Origin: Larix kaempferi
Lineage: Eukaryota; Streptophyta; Pinopsida; Pinales; Pinaceae
Assembly: GCA_027924585.1 (NCBI GenBank)
Contig: BSBM01000486.1
Span: 43,208,501 to 43,272,500 of the forward strand
Direction of reading: 5' to 3'
Length of the DNA stretch: 64,000 nt
Positions 49,330 through 60,602 of the stretch are shown here, piece after piece. A program made the translations under genes and the position numbers. Each line of letters begins with the position of its first letter. Position 1 is the first letter of the stretch. Below the pieces are notes generated by a model. It made no database searches and was not told the origin of the DNA. It was given only the letters and a program-made list of their open reading frames with translations.

Positions 49330-49890
49330 TCCAGTTACTGCTTTGTATATGCATCATGTCGGATGCTTGATATGAACAGTTTGATCATGTATTTGTATAT
49401 GCATCATGTTGGATGCTTGATATGATCAGTTGGATCATGCATTTGTATATGCATCATGTTGGAAGCTCGATATGATCAGTTGGATCATGCATTTGTATAT
49501 GCATCATGTTGGATGCTTGATATGATTAGATGGATCATGTATTTATATGTATTAGGTGGATGCATTGTATGATCAAGTAAATCATGTATTTGTATATGTA
49601 TCAGGTGGATCATGTATCTATATGTATCAGGTGGATGCATTGTATGATCAGGTAGATCATGTATTTGTATATGTATCAGGTGGATCATGTATTTGTATAT
49701 GTATCATGTGGATACATTGTATGATCAGGTAGATCATGTATGATGATATGTATCAGGTGGTTCCACTGTATGATCAAGTTGATCATGGATGATGAGCTTC
49801 ATGATGTTGCTCCAGACAATATGCATCAGGATGATGCTATGATGATGATCAGGATGATCATGTGATGATATACATCATGTCAATATATGA
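49330..49890 (+). repeat. Tandem array, units of about 60 bp, copia copy 2
   Basis: Repeats of GCATCATGTTGGATGCTTGA, TATGATCAGTTGGATCATG and ATTTGTATATGTATCAGGTGG, homologous to 1905-2345 in copy 1. Confidence 0.88.
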
Positions 49891-49899
49891 TGAGTATCA

Positions 49900-50430
49900 G
49901 GATGATACTCTGTGGCCATGGACAAGTTGTGCAAGGGATGCATGTAATCAGTCCTAGATATCCAATAGGTTGAATGGTAAACTCGTAAATAAGTCCCGGG
50001 ATGCTCTTTAGAGTTCTTGCGGGAAGTAAGACACGCTTTAAAGGTTTTGTGGTAGTGGTCACATGTAATCAATCCTGGAGATCCGATATGTTGAGCAGTA
50101 AGCTCGTAAATAAGTCCTGGGATGCTCTTAGATTTCTTGCGGGAAGTAAGACACTCTTTAAAGGTTTTTTCTAACCACATATAATCAGTCCTAGAGATCC
50201 GATAGGTTGAGCGGTAAGCTCGTAAATAAGTCATGGGATTCTCTTTAGAGTTCTTGCGGGAAGTAAGACACTCTTTAAAGGTTTTGTGGTAGTGGTCACA
50301 TGTAATCAGTCCTGGAGATCCGATAGGTTGAGCGGTAAGCTCGTAAATAAGTCTTGGGATGCTCTTTAGAGTTCTTGCGGGAAGTAAGACACTCTTTTAA
50401 GGTTTTGTGACAGTCAACATGTAAAAGATC
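49900..50430 (+). repeat. Tandem array, four units of about 120 bp, copia copy 2
   Basis: Each unit has GAGATCCGATAGGTTGAGCG, GTAAGCTCGTAAATAAGTC and TTCTTGCGGGAAGTAAGACA. Homologous to 2390-3000 in copy 1, with longer and more regular units. Confidence 0.9.
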
Positions 50431-50670
50431 CTATATTTTGTGCTAGGTTTTGTTGATGCACGTAATCATTCCTAGGATCCACAGTATGGCAACTGATGAT
50501 GAAGTACTATAACTGGTGGGCCTACATCCAACATAAAAAAGGGCTGGCTCTATAGAACTTCCTATGACGAGCAGATTTGAGATTGATTGAGATAGCAGCA
50601 GCGGTGACGATGACGATGATCCAAAGAAGAAGACTTGTGTTAACATATCTGTGTCGAGAAATACCTTCCT

Positions 50671-50683
50671 AGTTAAGAGGGAG
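50671..50683 (+). other. Polypurine tract
   Basis: AGTTAAGAGGGAG lies directly before the 3' LTR, as needed for plus-strand DNA priming. Identical in copy 1 (3204-3216). Confidence 0.88.
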
Positions 50684-51301
50684 TGTTGATGTATTTGTAA
50701 CTTCGGAATGTATTTCACATATATATATTGTACTCCTATAGAGATGGTGTTATTCCTCTATACGGAAGTGTCATCATTTATATTGTAAGTGTCGTAACTT
50801 ATACTTGATGGGTTATTAGACCACCTTGATGGGGTCGGCCCTGTATGAGTTATGTGGGTAAAAGGGTTATTAGACCACCCTAGTGGGGTCGGCCCTATCA
50901 ACATTATGTTATGTGGTTAAGTTGAGGCCGACCTAGTAAAGTTATTAGGCAAGTCAATTTAGTGTATAAATAGAGTGCGGGAGGCACTCTATTTGATCAT
51001 TCACTTTCTCATTCATTCACACACTCACTCACTTCACATTAGTGAGAGAGAGGAGGAGTGAGCACAAGTGGAGGAGGAGTAGTTGTTGGAGACATCTATC
51101 TCTTGGGTTTGATCTTTGTGATCCTTGTATTGGTGCTTATTCTATCTCTGAGGAAGTTGCGGGGTTTTTCACGTTTATGGTCTTCCCCGATGAAATTCTT
51201 TGTGTCTATTGTCTCTTGTTTCTTATGCTTGATATGCTGTACATGTTGTTCTCTCAGTTAAGATCCTAGATCATATTGAATTAAATGATGAAAAACTAAC
51301 A
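50684..51301 (+). repeat. 3' LTR of copia copy 2
   Basis: 618 bp, TGTTGATG to CTAACA, TATA box TATAAATAG at 50965-50973. Followed by CTGTA (51302-51306). Confidence 0.95.
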
Positions 51302-52163
51302 CTGTAGGGCTGCAACCTCAAGTAGACCAAGTCACCTTCTTGGAAGGTTCGATATGTTCTTTTCTTATCTGCATTCATTTTCTATTGGTTCTGTGCAACC
51401 TGCAAGTTTTCTTTGAGAGCCTTGATTATGTCTTGGATTTCTTGCAGCCAATCCTTTTCCTTTTGTGCTCCGCAATCCCAAAAAATCATATATGTAAAAG
51501 TGGGGGATTCATATCCATACAGAGATTTAAATGGGGTCATTCCAATGGACATATGGAATGTTGTATTATAATAGAATTCTCACAAATGTATCCATTTGAC
51601 CCATGCCTTCTGCTGCCCGGTAACATAATTTATGAGATAATCTTCCAGCCACTGATTTACCCTCTGAGTCTGGCCATCAGTCTGAGGGTGATAGCTTGTG
51701 CTGAGATTCAAACTAGCTCAAACAAAGTTTGCGAGAAAGCACTAGTAAATTTTCTATCTCGGTCACTGATTATAATATTGGGAAGACCATGCAATTTGAA
51801 TATTTCCTTAAAAAATAGTGCATATACTTGAATGGCAGTAATAGTTGATGTGAAAGCAAAAAGTGAGCAAATTTAGTCAATCTATCAACTACTACAAAGA
51901 TGTTATCCTTACCCTGATTTTTTGGTAGTCATGTGATAAAGTCCATGGACACACTTTCCCATTTCTGTTGTGGAATTGGTAGGGGATGAAGGAGACCAGA
52001 AGGATGAGTGTGCTCCAATTTTTTTTTTTAATAAAGTACACTCCCTTACATGCCTTAATACATCATTTTTGAGGCCCTTCCAAGTGAACCTCTCTCTCAC
52101 CTTCTGGTAAGTTTTTAAGAATCCAGGGTGACCCGCTACTGCTGCATTGTGGGCAGCCACCAA
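51302..52163 (-). pseudogene. Chromovirus integrase, zinc-binding and core parts
   Basis: From 52163 downward: H2C2 region (HNAAVAGHPGFLKTYQKVRE, then WKGLKNDVLRHVREC), where the last Cys of the pair is lost by a frame change in a poly-A run. Then the catalytic core in several frames, with traces of VVDRLTKFAHF and of the AEGMGQMDTFV segment, and the linker up to EGDLVYLRLQP at the copia insertion point. Many stops and frame changes; inactive. Confidence 0.85.
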
Positions 52164-52628
52164 AATATGTTCTTTTAAATTGGATCCAAGTATTAGAAAA
52201 ATTCTCTCCTTGTAAGATATTATATCATTTCTGAATCACCCTATCCAACACTTCACAAGCAAACTGATTTTTGTAGTATTCCATAGCTAGTTGAACTTTC
52301 TAATCAGTAGGGACTTGCAGCAAAGAAAAAGAAGGTTTCCTAGAGAGGGCATCAACAACCACATTTAACTTACCCTTTTTGTATTCTATGTCAAAGTCAT
52401 AAGACTGACTTTTACTTACCATTTCGGTTGTCTATCATTCAACTCTCTTTGGGTCAAGAAATGCTTCAAACTGTTGTGATCAGTCTTGACTATGAACTTG
52501 CCTCCCACTAGATACTATCTGAATTTGGACAAGGCATGCATGATGGCTAGCATCTCTTTATCATAAATGGAATAATGCTTCTCATGTGGCTGCAATTTTC
52601 TGCTCTCATAAGCAATGGGATGCCTATT
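52164..52628 (-). pseudogene. Chromovirus RNase H, decayed
   Basis: GGKFIVKTDHNSLKHFLTQ is readable near 52440-52505, matching the Ty3 RNase H end, with stops and frame changes on both sides. Adjoins RT upstream and integrase downstream in the usual gypsy order. Confidence 0.8.
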
Positions 52629-53481
52629 CTACATTAAAACGGATGCAATGCCTTCACCCGAGGCATCACATTCCAATATGAAAGGTTGAGTGAAATCAGG
52701 AAGTGCAAGTACTGGGAAGCTGCTCATAACTTCCTTCATTCTGTTGAAATATTTTTCAGCCTCATCTGACCAGAAAAAATCACCCTTCTTGGTGAGATCT
52801 ATCAAAGGAGATGTTAGCTTAGAAAATCCTTTCACAAATTTCTGGTAGTAGGTGCACAAACCAATGAATCCCCTTAAGGCTGTTATGTTATTTGGGCTTG
52901 GCCATTCAAGTATGGCATTGATCTTTTCCATATGTACTTTGACTCCTTCTTTCCCATTGATATGACCAATATAAAGGAGCTCAGTCAAACAAAACTCACA
53001 CTTTGACAATTTGGCATAAAAAGACTGTTATGCAAGGATTGTTAAGACATTGTCCAAATGGTGCAAGTGTTCTTCCCATGTCCTACTATAAATTAGAATA
53101 TCATCAAAGAATTCAAGGACATACTTATGTAGCTTCTTACTGAAAATTTTGTTCATGCGAAATTGGAAAGTTGCTGGTGCATTGGTTAATCCAAAAGGCA
53201 TGACAAGAAACTCAAAATGCCCATCATGGCATCGGAAAGCATTTTTCAGAATGTATTCATCCTTCATTTTGATTTGGTGGTATTTAGAACAGAGATCAAT
53301 CTTAGAAAAATATTTATCTCCATGCAGCTCATCCATCAATTCATCAATCCTTGGGATAGGATACCTGTTATTGATGGTCTTTTTGTTCAAAGCCCTATCA
53401 TCAATGCACATGTGCATTGTTCCATCTTTCTTTTTGACTAGGACCGCTGATGATGCAAGGGGACTTGAGCTTGGTCTTATG
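52629..53481 (-). pseudogene. Chromovirus reverse transcriptase
   Basis: RT reads from IRPSSSPLAS (about 53477) through CIDDRALNKKTINNRYPIPR, FSKIDLCSKYHQI, the GLTNAPATFQ block and the catalytic FFDDILIYS (Phe for the usual Val) to the thumb and tether (ALRGFIGLCTYYQKFVKGFS). A stop near 53026 separates the two open parts. The text ends abruptly at 53481, where unrelated DNA starting TGTAATACCCC begins; gag, protease and the 5' LTR of this element are not in the window. Confidence 0.9.
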
Positions 53482-54300
53482 TGTAATACCCCTAGAACCT
53501 TAGTTAAAGTTTAAATACTTTGTAATAATGTTTTTATTTATTGTTGAACAATTATTTGACCAAGTGTGGTCAAAGACACATGTTTGAGAATATTGCATTA
53601 TTTTTATTATTCAATAAATAAGGGACAATCCAATCTGAAGTAGTTGTTGAAAGAGTGTTTGCTGGCCCACAAGGAGGAATGACATGTGTTGGGAATAATG
53701 CCCATAGTGGTGAAAACCACTAATTAATACCTCAACAGTTACAGGAGGCATCATCCCTATTCTTAAGGTCAAAACTCCAGATGGAGGTTCTAGAGAAGGA
53801 GGCTCATTATAAACCTAAGTCCTAGGCAATGCTTTATTAAGAAGTTCCCATCAAACAAGCAGGGGGATTGGATGGAAGAGGGAAATTATTTTTTTGAGAT
53901 GAGAATGAGAATTGAGTGATAGTTTTGGGTTGCTTCAGCTGTTTTTGTCCTTGTGGTCCAGCAAACAGCCTCAGGGGTTTTAGAACCAACAAGATTTGCT
54001 ATTCTGGAATATTGGTTGGGAGGAATGGCGAACTTCAGATTGGATTCGGTCTATTCTTTCAGTCAGGTTCTATTATTGTTTCAGTAGTATTGTGCACCTT
54101 TTATTATTATCTATTTATTAATTGTTGTGTAGAATGATTAGCAAATGATGAACTGTAGATAGCATTTAGATGTTTTGTAAATGATTTATTTCCTATTGAA
54201 GAATGTATATGTAGCATCCTATTATGTTCATTAATATTTTCTATACATGAATCTATAGAACTTGTTATAATTATGGGTGGAAACGCGAAGGTGGGTTACA
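53482..54300. repeat. LTR-like segment, 819 bp
   Basis: Starts TGTAATACCC and ends GGGTTACA, giving TG/CA ends with an inverted terminal match, and abruptly interrupts the chromovirus RT. The left flank TTATG does not recur after 54300 (CTTTG), and chromovirus text does not resume, so this may be one LTR of an element whose other parts were replaced or moved. Class is uncertain. Confidence 0.5.
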
Positions 54301-54339
54301 CTTTGGTGAGAATCGGGCACGAAAGAGGCATAGCGGAAG

Positions 54340-54525
54340 TTATTCAGCCGAATAAATTCTGTTATTCGGCTGAATAAGTTATACTTTGTTCAGTCGAATA
54401 ACATTTAACGGGCCACCGTTAGACCTAATGGTGGCCTCGATTTGTGTGCGAGGTTTTAGCCGGATGGAGAAAATGAAAGGCGTTGTCTAATTATTCGGCC
54501 GAACAATTGTTCGGCCGAATAATTA
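54340..54525. promoter_or_regulatory. Cluster of palindromes TTATTCGGCCGAATAA
   Basis: Four sites: 54340-54355 (TTATTCAGCCGAATAA), 54362-54377 (TTATTCGGCTGAATAA), a weaker one at about 54387-54402, and a perfect 38-bp palindrome at 54488-54525 made of two such sites back to back. The last ends just before the TATA-like CATAAAAG (54531). Position suggests operator or transposase-binding sites. Confidence 0.75.
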
Positions 54526-54530
54526 TTCTG

Positions 54531-55239
54531 CATAAAAGCTCGGATGCGGCCATTGTTTTTCATTTTCAGCAGGATTTCGTGGACCTCATTGAGAGACATT
54601 TTCGGCCCCGCCTCCGCGCCACCCATTCCGCCACTGTTCTGTCTACCCACTCGCCTAGTCATCGGTCTGTCTACCTGGCTGTTGGTGAACTCTGCCACCC
54701 GCTTCCTCGCTCTCTAGGTCTCACTTCTCCGCCACCCTCTACGTCACGTTTTGCTCATCTTTTCTGCATCTGGCTGTGGCGGAGGTGTACAGTCGTCGGT
54801 TGGTTGCTGCTCGGTTGGATGTGTCGACGTTTGGTGGTGGAGTGTGCGTCTGCCACCTTCTCCCTCTCCCATCTGCTTGTCCCCTGCATTCGTCGCGGCG
54901 GAGTTGTATAGCTGTTTGTTCGTAGCTCGTCTGGATGTTTGTTGGTTTAGTGGAGTGTTCACCTGCTGGTGGACGATCGTTTCTGGTGTTCGTTTCTAGC
55001 ATTCATTTCGTTGGTGGACCTGTCGTCGCGGGGTTGTTTGCAGAGGTAAGTTTTTTTGTTTATTTATGTTTTTATTTTTTCTTTTAAATTTTTTATATTA
55101 ATGTTTAATTGTTGTTGTAGGTTCTGTGTTTCTTTGGTGCTTGGGATCGATTCTCCAACTTCGTCTGGGTTCTGTTTAGCTGGGTCTAAATTCGCCTGAT
55201 TTCTGTTCGACTGGGTCAAAGAAGTGAAAATATAAATAG
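54531..55239 (+). promoter_or_regulatory. Predicted promoter and 5' untranslated exons of the plus-strand gene
   Basis: CATAAAAG at 54531 may be a TATA box. A GC-rich, pyrimidine-rich exon follows, ending at an excellent donor (CAGAG/GTAAGT, 55045/55046). Acceptor TTGTTGTAG at 55120 and a second donor (AATAG/GTAAGC, 55239/55240) outline a second leader exon. A 142-codon frame (54483-54911) starts inside the palindrome and is probably chance. Exons are inferred from splice signals only. Confidence 0.5.
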
Positions 55240-55314
55240 GTAAGCCGAAACTCAGTTGTTTTTTAATTTAAGAATTAAGTATTAATTAATTTTTTTATGA
55301 ATATGTCCCTGTAA

Positions 55315-55976
55315 ATGAACTGTGTCCAATTGGACAGAGTTCATGAACTGTGTCCAATTGGACAGAGTTCATGAATTCTGTCCAAAATTGGGAAGAGTTC
55401 ATCAATTCTGTCCAATTGGGCAGAGTTCACGAAATCTGTCCAATTGGGCAGAGTTCATGAACTCTGTCCAATTAAGAAGACAAGAAGACTAGTATAACTT
55501 CTCTTAAATTATATCTACCTTATTTACATAATCTAACCTTACTATTACTAAGAAAGAGCGTAGATAATGATACTTATTACTCACAGACAGTATAATCATA
55601 GTAACCTAATATGGAAACTGTAACATAAGCAAATAGATTGGTTTAGTATTAAGAGGGTTAACATGAACTCTGTCCAATTGGGCAGAGTTCTTAAACCCTG
55701 TCCAAAATTGTATGTTGAAAATGATTTAAATTTAAATATAAAAGAAGAAATATATGCAGTCTTTAAGTTGTTAATCTTGTTAAACTATTGAGTTTGTTTA
55801 TGTGTTTAGAAAAGAAAATAAAAGTAGTTCTGTAATTGTATTTGCAAATGATATCTCCCATTTATATGTCGGTTTGTATTTTTGGCTGAACTCTGTCAAC
55901 ATGGACATGGACAGAGCTCATGAATTATTTCCTTGGACAAATTTCATGAACTCTGTCTACATTGACAGAGTTTATA
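55315..55976. repeat. Palindromic CTGTCCAATTGGACAG repeats
   Basis: Six units of 28-30 bp in tandem at 55315-55473, each a near-palindrome with ATGAACTCTGTCC arms, then dispersed copies at 55663-55710 and 55887-55976. They lie in the predicted leader intron of the plus-strand gene. Dense short palindromes of this sort are typical of transposase-binding arrays. Confidence 0.85.
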
Positions 55977-56864
55977 GATTAATATATTAGTTTTATTACA
56001 AACTTTGTTAATGTATAACTACAGATACAACAAAACTTTAGACATGATTAAACTCTACTTTGGATACCACAAAACTTTAAACTTTACTTTAGATACAACT
56101 AAACTATAGACATGAAAAAACCCTACTTTAGATGTAATAGGAAAGAACAAAAGTCAATTGTATTATGTACCAAACTGAAGACCATTTTGCAACATGGCAA
56201 ATTTCTAAAACATAGCCAAACTTGTGAAAAATAATACCATGCAGTGTTAATATTTTAAGATTGTATGGAATAATGAAAATACTTGTTGTATAATTTATGT
56301 TTAAATATTATTAAAATAGCAATTAAGTAAATAATTTAAGATTTTGATTAAAAATTTAACATGTTCATGAACTCATTCTTTGACATAAAGAAAGGTAACC
56401 CTTCATTTTGTATTTAACTATATTGGGTCTATTCATTTCAAACATCAAAAACACTTAGAAGATTGGCACATTAATTCCTTATTAGTTATACTCATTTTAA
56501 GAACTGCTAGATGTTATTAGGTATATTTAGGTCTTTATTACATAACTTGGTTTCTTTAGCAGCTAGGTTTTAGAATTTCTAGAATTACTATCTAGGTGTA
56601 ACACTAAACTTAGTATTTAACTATATTTGCTCTATTCATTTTAAACATAAAAAGCACTTAGAAGATTGGTACATTAATTCCTTATACTTCCAACAATATT
56701 AGTCATAGTCATATTAATAACTATTAGATGATATTAGGTATATATAGGTTTTTATTACAGAACTTAGCTTTTCTAGAAGCTAGGTTTTAGAATTTGTAGA
56801 ATTAACATGTAGAATTTGAATATGTAATCAGTTGATATTTGTGTAAGTGTAGACATTATATCAA

Positions 56865-59094
56865 ATGGAAAAAGAGGAGTCTTTGAGGTGAAAGCGTAGG
56901 AGGTCTTCACAGTCTTCTGGGGTTGGTGTTACAAGTGATAATCGAACGTTGTCAACTTCCCCTCGAGATTCTAGTTTATTGTATAGTTCACATTCAGCTG
57001 ATCATCGACGAGGTAAAAGGGGTACAAATGATTCCCCTATATCTTTTGTGGGAGAACGCCGATCTCGACCTTCTGTTGGTATATGAATATCGATATTTTA
57101 ATATGTATACATACAAATTGAATTTTTGTGTACACAAAGTTTGTACATGTGTTTAAACAAAATTTTATTTTTATTTGAAGTAGAGCATGGTTCAAAAGAT
57201 GCTTGTAATTCTACAGAGAGGGAGGCAGAGCGAGCAAGGGAGACGGATGAGGGTGCAGAGCAAGGTTCTTAGGAGGCTTGTCATTCCACACAAGGTGATG
57301 ATGGTCGAGCCAGGACGCAATATGTTGAATTAACTGAGGGTTGTACACCCATTACAACATATCCATCTGATTTACCTCGGGAGCTTCCATGGGAAAGTGG
57401 TGATCATCAAATGACTCTTGAAATATGTAGATCCCACTACGACAAGTTGAAAAATGATTTGTCTACTATGGATCTCCCTCCAGAGAGTAAACAAAGTTTG
57501 GAGATTATTTTGGGATCATTGAAAAAATTCATTCAGGCATATGAGAATCTCAGACCAACTACAAATGGTTTTGTAGATTTGATGCGAAGACGAAGAGAAC
57601 AGGTGATGGGTCCAGACAAGTGGGCTGTTGTGAAGGAGAGAGTGATGAAAGAACATGCCAAATCAATGTTTAACTTCAAAGAAGGTCTAAAGCGAGAAAT
57701 GTTGAAAGTGCAATATTTCAAGCATCCTGATCTTGCAAATCTACTCTATGATTGGTTTCTCGCAGCCTATGGTCGGTTTCCATGGAACAATGAGGTTTCT
57801 CAATATTTTGCTAGATTTTTTTATGCTGAGTTTTTTTTAAATATGAAGCCAGACTATACTGATGTTCATTCAGAATTTTAAGGAGTTGGAAAGGGTCGAA
57901 TATATAATCAAAAAGGTGCTCTTAGAGACCCTACAACTCTTTGACCTCCACCCCAGATATCTCGCCCACCCAGGTTGGTGGCATTAAGATCAGAGATAGA
58001 GCCCACATCTCAACTTGGGACAATTGCAAGAAATTTTGTTGGTGATGGTTTATCGTCAGCATTAGTTGGAGTAGATGTGGGATTGGTTCAAGAAAGGGCT
58101 CGTTCCACTAGTTGTCAAAAGTTTGTTTAGAAAACTAATGATGAGATAGATGGAATGAGCATTGAATATCTCAAGGCGTATGCCAAGTTTTGTCGTGACA
58201 TAGCGGCAAATGTTATATCCAATGACACATCAAGTTTGGGAGAGGTTTGTTGATTATGATATGGCTTGATTTAAATTTAATCTTTTTTTGTTCATTTTGA
58301 ATATAATTTTTTGTTACATTATATGAATGATAAATTATGTTTTTTGACATAAAGTAATAAGTACATTATGTAAATGTTTATTGGTTGCAATTTTCAAGAA
58401 TGATGAATGATCATTCTTTCTGTATTTCCACTAGCGAAAATATAGAGCATATTGGAGAGGTATATTTATTATTTATATATTTATAATCATGTTTGAACTT
58501 GATATATATTATTTTTTTTTTAATTTTAATTTAACTATGCATCTTATTGTTAATTTGGCTTATCAATGCAGGTTTCTTTAGATACGAACTTTTTAAATGA
58601 TTTACCATCTATTGTGAGCTAATGTTTTTAATCTTTTTGTTTTAGTTTTAAGTTAATTGCTTAATTTTTTTGGCTTGCATTATGTTTTATTTATTAACAC
58701 AATTTAAATTTTAGGGGGGAGAGATAGGTTTTTTGCTTAATGCAGTAGATATAGACACGAAGGTAATTTTGTTCACACTTGAATTGATCTTTGATATAAG
58801 TTTAATATTTTAATTTTTATGGATTTAGTTAAAATTTGTTCAAGTAATTTATGAGATTCATATTTATTGATTTCATACATGTTGCAGCTTGGGTATTTTA
58901 AATCTTTTGGAGGCAAAGGGAAAACTCCTTTGGAGGATGGTGATGGACAGACATTTGGAGAATTTGATGTAATTTTGTTAATAATTGAATTGTTTTTTGA
59001 TATATAAGTTTAATATTTTAATTTTTTGAATTTAGTTTAAAAAATTTAAATGATATTCATAATTTGTTTTTATACATGTTGCAAGGTGGGTTGA
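56865..59094 (+). pseudogene. Unknown transposon-encoded basic protein, multi-exon
   Basis: Exons inferred: 56865-57078, 57181-58244, 58572-58613, 58715-58762, 58888-58968 and 59086-59094 (stop). Phases agree across all junctions and introns have GT and AG ends. About 490 codons. The N-terminus is Arg/Ser-rich (KRRRSSQSSG); the middle (57411-57878) is a mostly helical, charged region with a RFPWNNEVSQYFARFFYAEF segment; the C-terminus is Gly-rich (FKSFGGKGKTPLEDGDGQ). In-frame stops at 56889, 57270, 57879, 57942 and 58128 occur with no frame change. I recognise no family. Placement opposite a transposase suggests an accessory DNA-binding or targeting protein, which is inference. Confidence 0.65.
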
Positions 59095-59384
59095 GCCCAA
59101 GGGGAGGCCCTAGTGGAGGATAGCATGATGGACATTTTTGTTTGTTTGTTGATATGCATAGATTGCAAAGATTTGTTTTGGACATCAAGGAGATTTGTTT
59201 TTGGACTAGATACATATATGTACATTGAACTCACATGTTCATGAACATTTTTTGAGGATTATATATACATGTCCTTTGAAATTACATATTCTGTATTTGC
59301 TTCAAATGATCTACTTATTTTTGTTTATTTAGTACATATTTGGTGTGATTTAAAGGTTTAGAATATATGTATTTGCATGTTTAA

Positions 59385-60310
59385 ATGAATGAATGAATTT
59401 TAACCTGATGTTATAATCTAAGTGCATGAATGTTAACTTTTTATAGGAATTTTAAGAATGAATGAATGTTAAGATTGAATGTTAAGAATGATTTATCTTT
59501 GAATGTTAGGTTTTTATAGGAATTTAAAGAATCAATGAATGTCAAGATTGAATATTAAGAATGATTTATCTTTGAATGTTAGGAAGTTTTGATAGAAAAA
59601 TGAATCTTAGGTTTAAAGTTCTGGAATGTTAGGAAGTTGTGATTGAAATATGAATGTTAGGAAGTCGAAAAATAAATGAATCTTAAGATTGAATATTAAG
59701 AACATGATATCTTTGAATATTATGAAGTTTAGGAATGTTAGGAAGTTTAAAAATGAATGAACATAGGTTTAAAGTTCAGGGATGTTAGGAAGTTTTGATT
59801 GAAATATAAATGAATCTTAAGATTGAATGTTAAGAACATGAATGTTATCTTTGAATGTTATATTTGAATGCTAGGAAGTTTAGGGATGTTAAAAGTTTTG
59901 ATAGAAATATGGATGAACTAGGAAGTTTAAAAATGAATGTTAAGTTCAAATTTTAGGAATGTTAAGAAGTTTTGATTGAAATATGAATGTTAGGAAGTTG
60001 AAAAATGAATGTTAGGTTCAAATTTTGATAGGAATGTTAGGAATATGTTAAGAATGAATGTTATGGTAAGAATGAATGCTAAGAAATTTATGATAGGTGC
60101 AATGAATATTAAGAATGAATGTTAACATTGAATGTTAAGAACATGACTGTTATCTTTGAATGTTAGGAAGTTTTGATTTAAATATGAATGTTAAGAAGTT
60201 TAACAATGAATGTTAGGTTCAAAGTTCAGGAATTTGTTAGGAAGTTGTGATTGAAATATGAATGCTAGGAAGTTGAAAAATGAATATTAGGTTCAAATTT
60301 TGATATGAAT
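59385..60310 (+). repeat. Minisatellite of GAATGTTAGGAAGTT-type units
   Basis: Over 900 bp of drifting units built from GAATGTTAGGAAGTT, TTGATTGAAATATGAATGTT, AAGATTGAATGTTAAGAA and TATCTTTGAATGTTA. It lies directly after the 3' end of the plus-strand gene. No stable coding frame. Confidence 0.88.
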
Positions 60311-60345
60311 TTTTAATTAATAATTCTTATTTTCAATGTCCAGGT

Positions 60346-60602
60346 ACATATGATGCGGCTGAAATCATGGCAAATGGGGATAATAGTTTTTTGTTTTTTA
60401 ATCATAAGCAAAGATTACAGGATTGTGAAGCTTGTGCTAAATTAGAACAATGATTTTAGACAACAATTTGATGAATTTTCATCGATTTGTTGTAAATAAT
60501 CATTCCTCTAATTTAGTATAAGCTTCACAATCTTGGAATCCTTTCTTGTGATTAAAAATCAAATGATCGTTGTCTCAATTTTTCATGATTTCAGTTATGT
60601 GA
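60346..60602. repeat. Long inverted repeat forming a hairpin of about 257 nt
   Basis: Left arm about 60346-60466, right arm about 60487-60602, pairing over most of their length (for example GATTGTGAAGCTTGTGCTAA with the complement of TTAGTATAAGCTTCACAATC). The tip 60471-60485 is itself self-complementary (GATGA/TCATC). It could be a nested MITE or a natural double-stranded-RNA source. No target duplication was established. Confidence 0.88.

Larger units (their letters stand above)
41999..51301 (+). mobile_element. Complete copia-family element, copy 2, nested in a chromovirus
   Basis: 9303 bp with two LTRs, primer binding site, leader, RT-RNase H remnant, 3' tandem arrays, polypurine tract and a perfect 5-bp target duplication. 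2681 bp of its length are a later insertion (45185-47860 plus its target duplication). Gag, protease and integrase are absent, as in copy 1, so it depended on enzymes from another element. LTRs differ at roughly two to three dozen sites by eye, so insertion is not recent. Confidence 0.95.

Noticed and set aside
51340-51831. 163-codon plus frame
   Set aside because: Antisense to the chromovirus integrase core.
54483-54911. 142-codon plus frame and opposing minus frames in GC-rich DNA
   Set aside because: Begins inside a palindrome and lies in a predicted leader exon; open frames on both strands fit GC-rich chance.
55315-55473. CRISPR-like array (regular 28-30 bp repeats)
   Set aside because: Units are directly adjacent palindromes with no unique spacers, and the DNA is plant nuclear.
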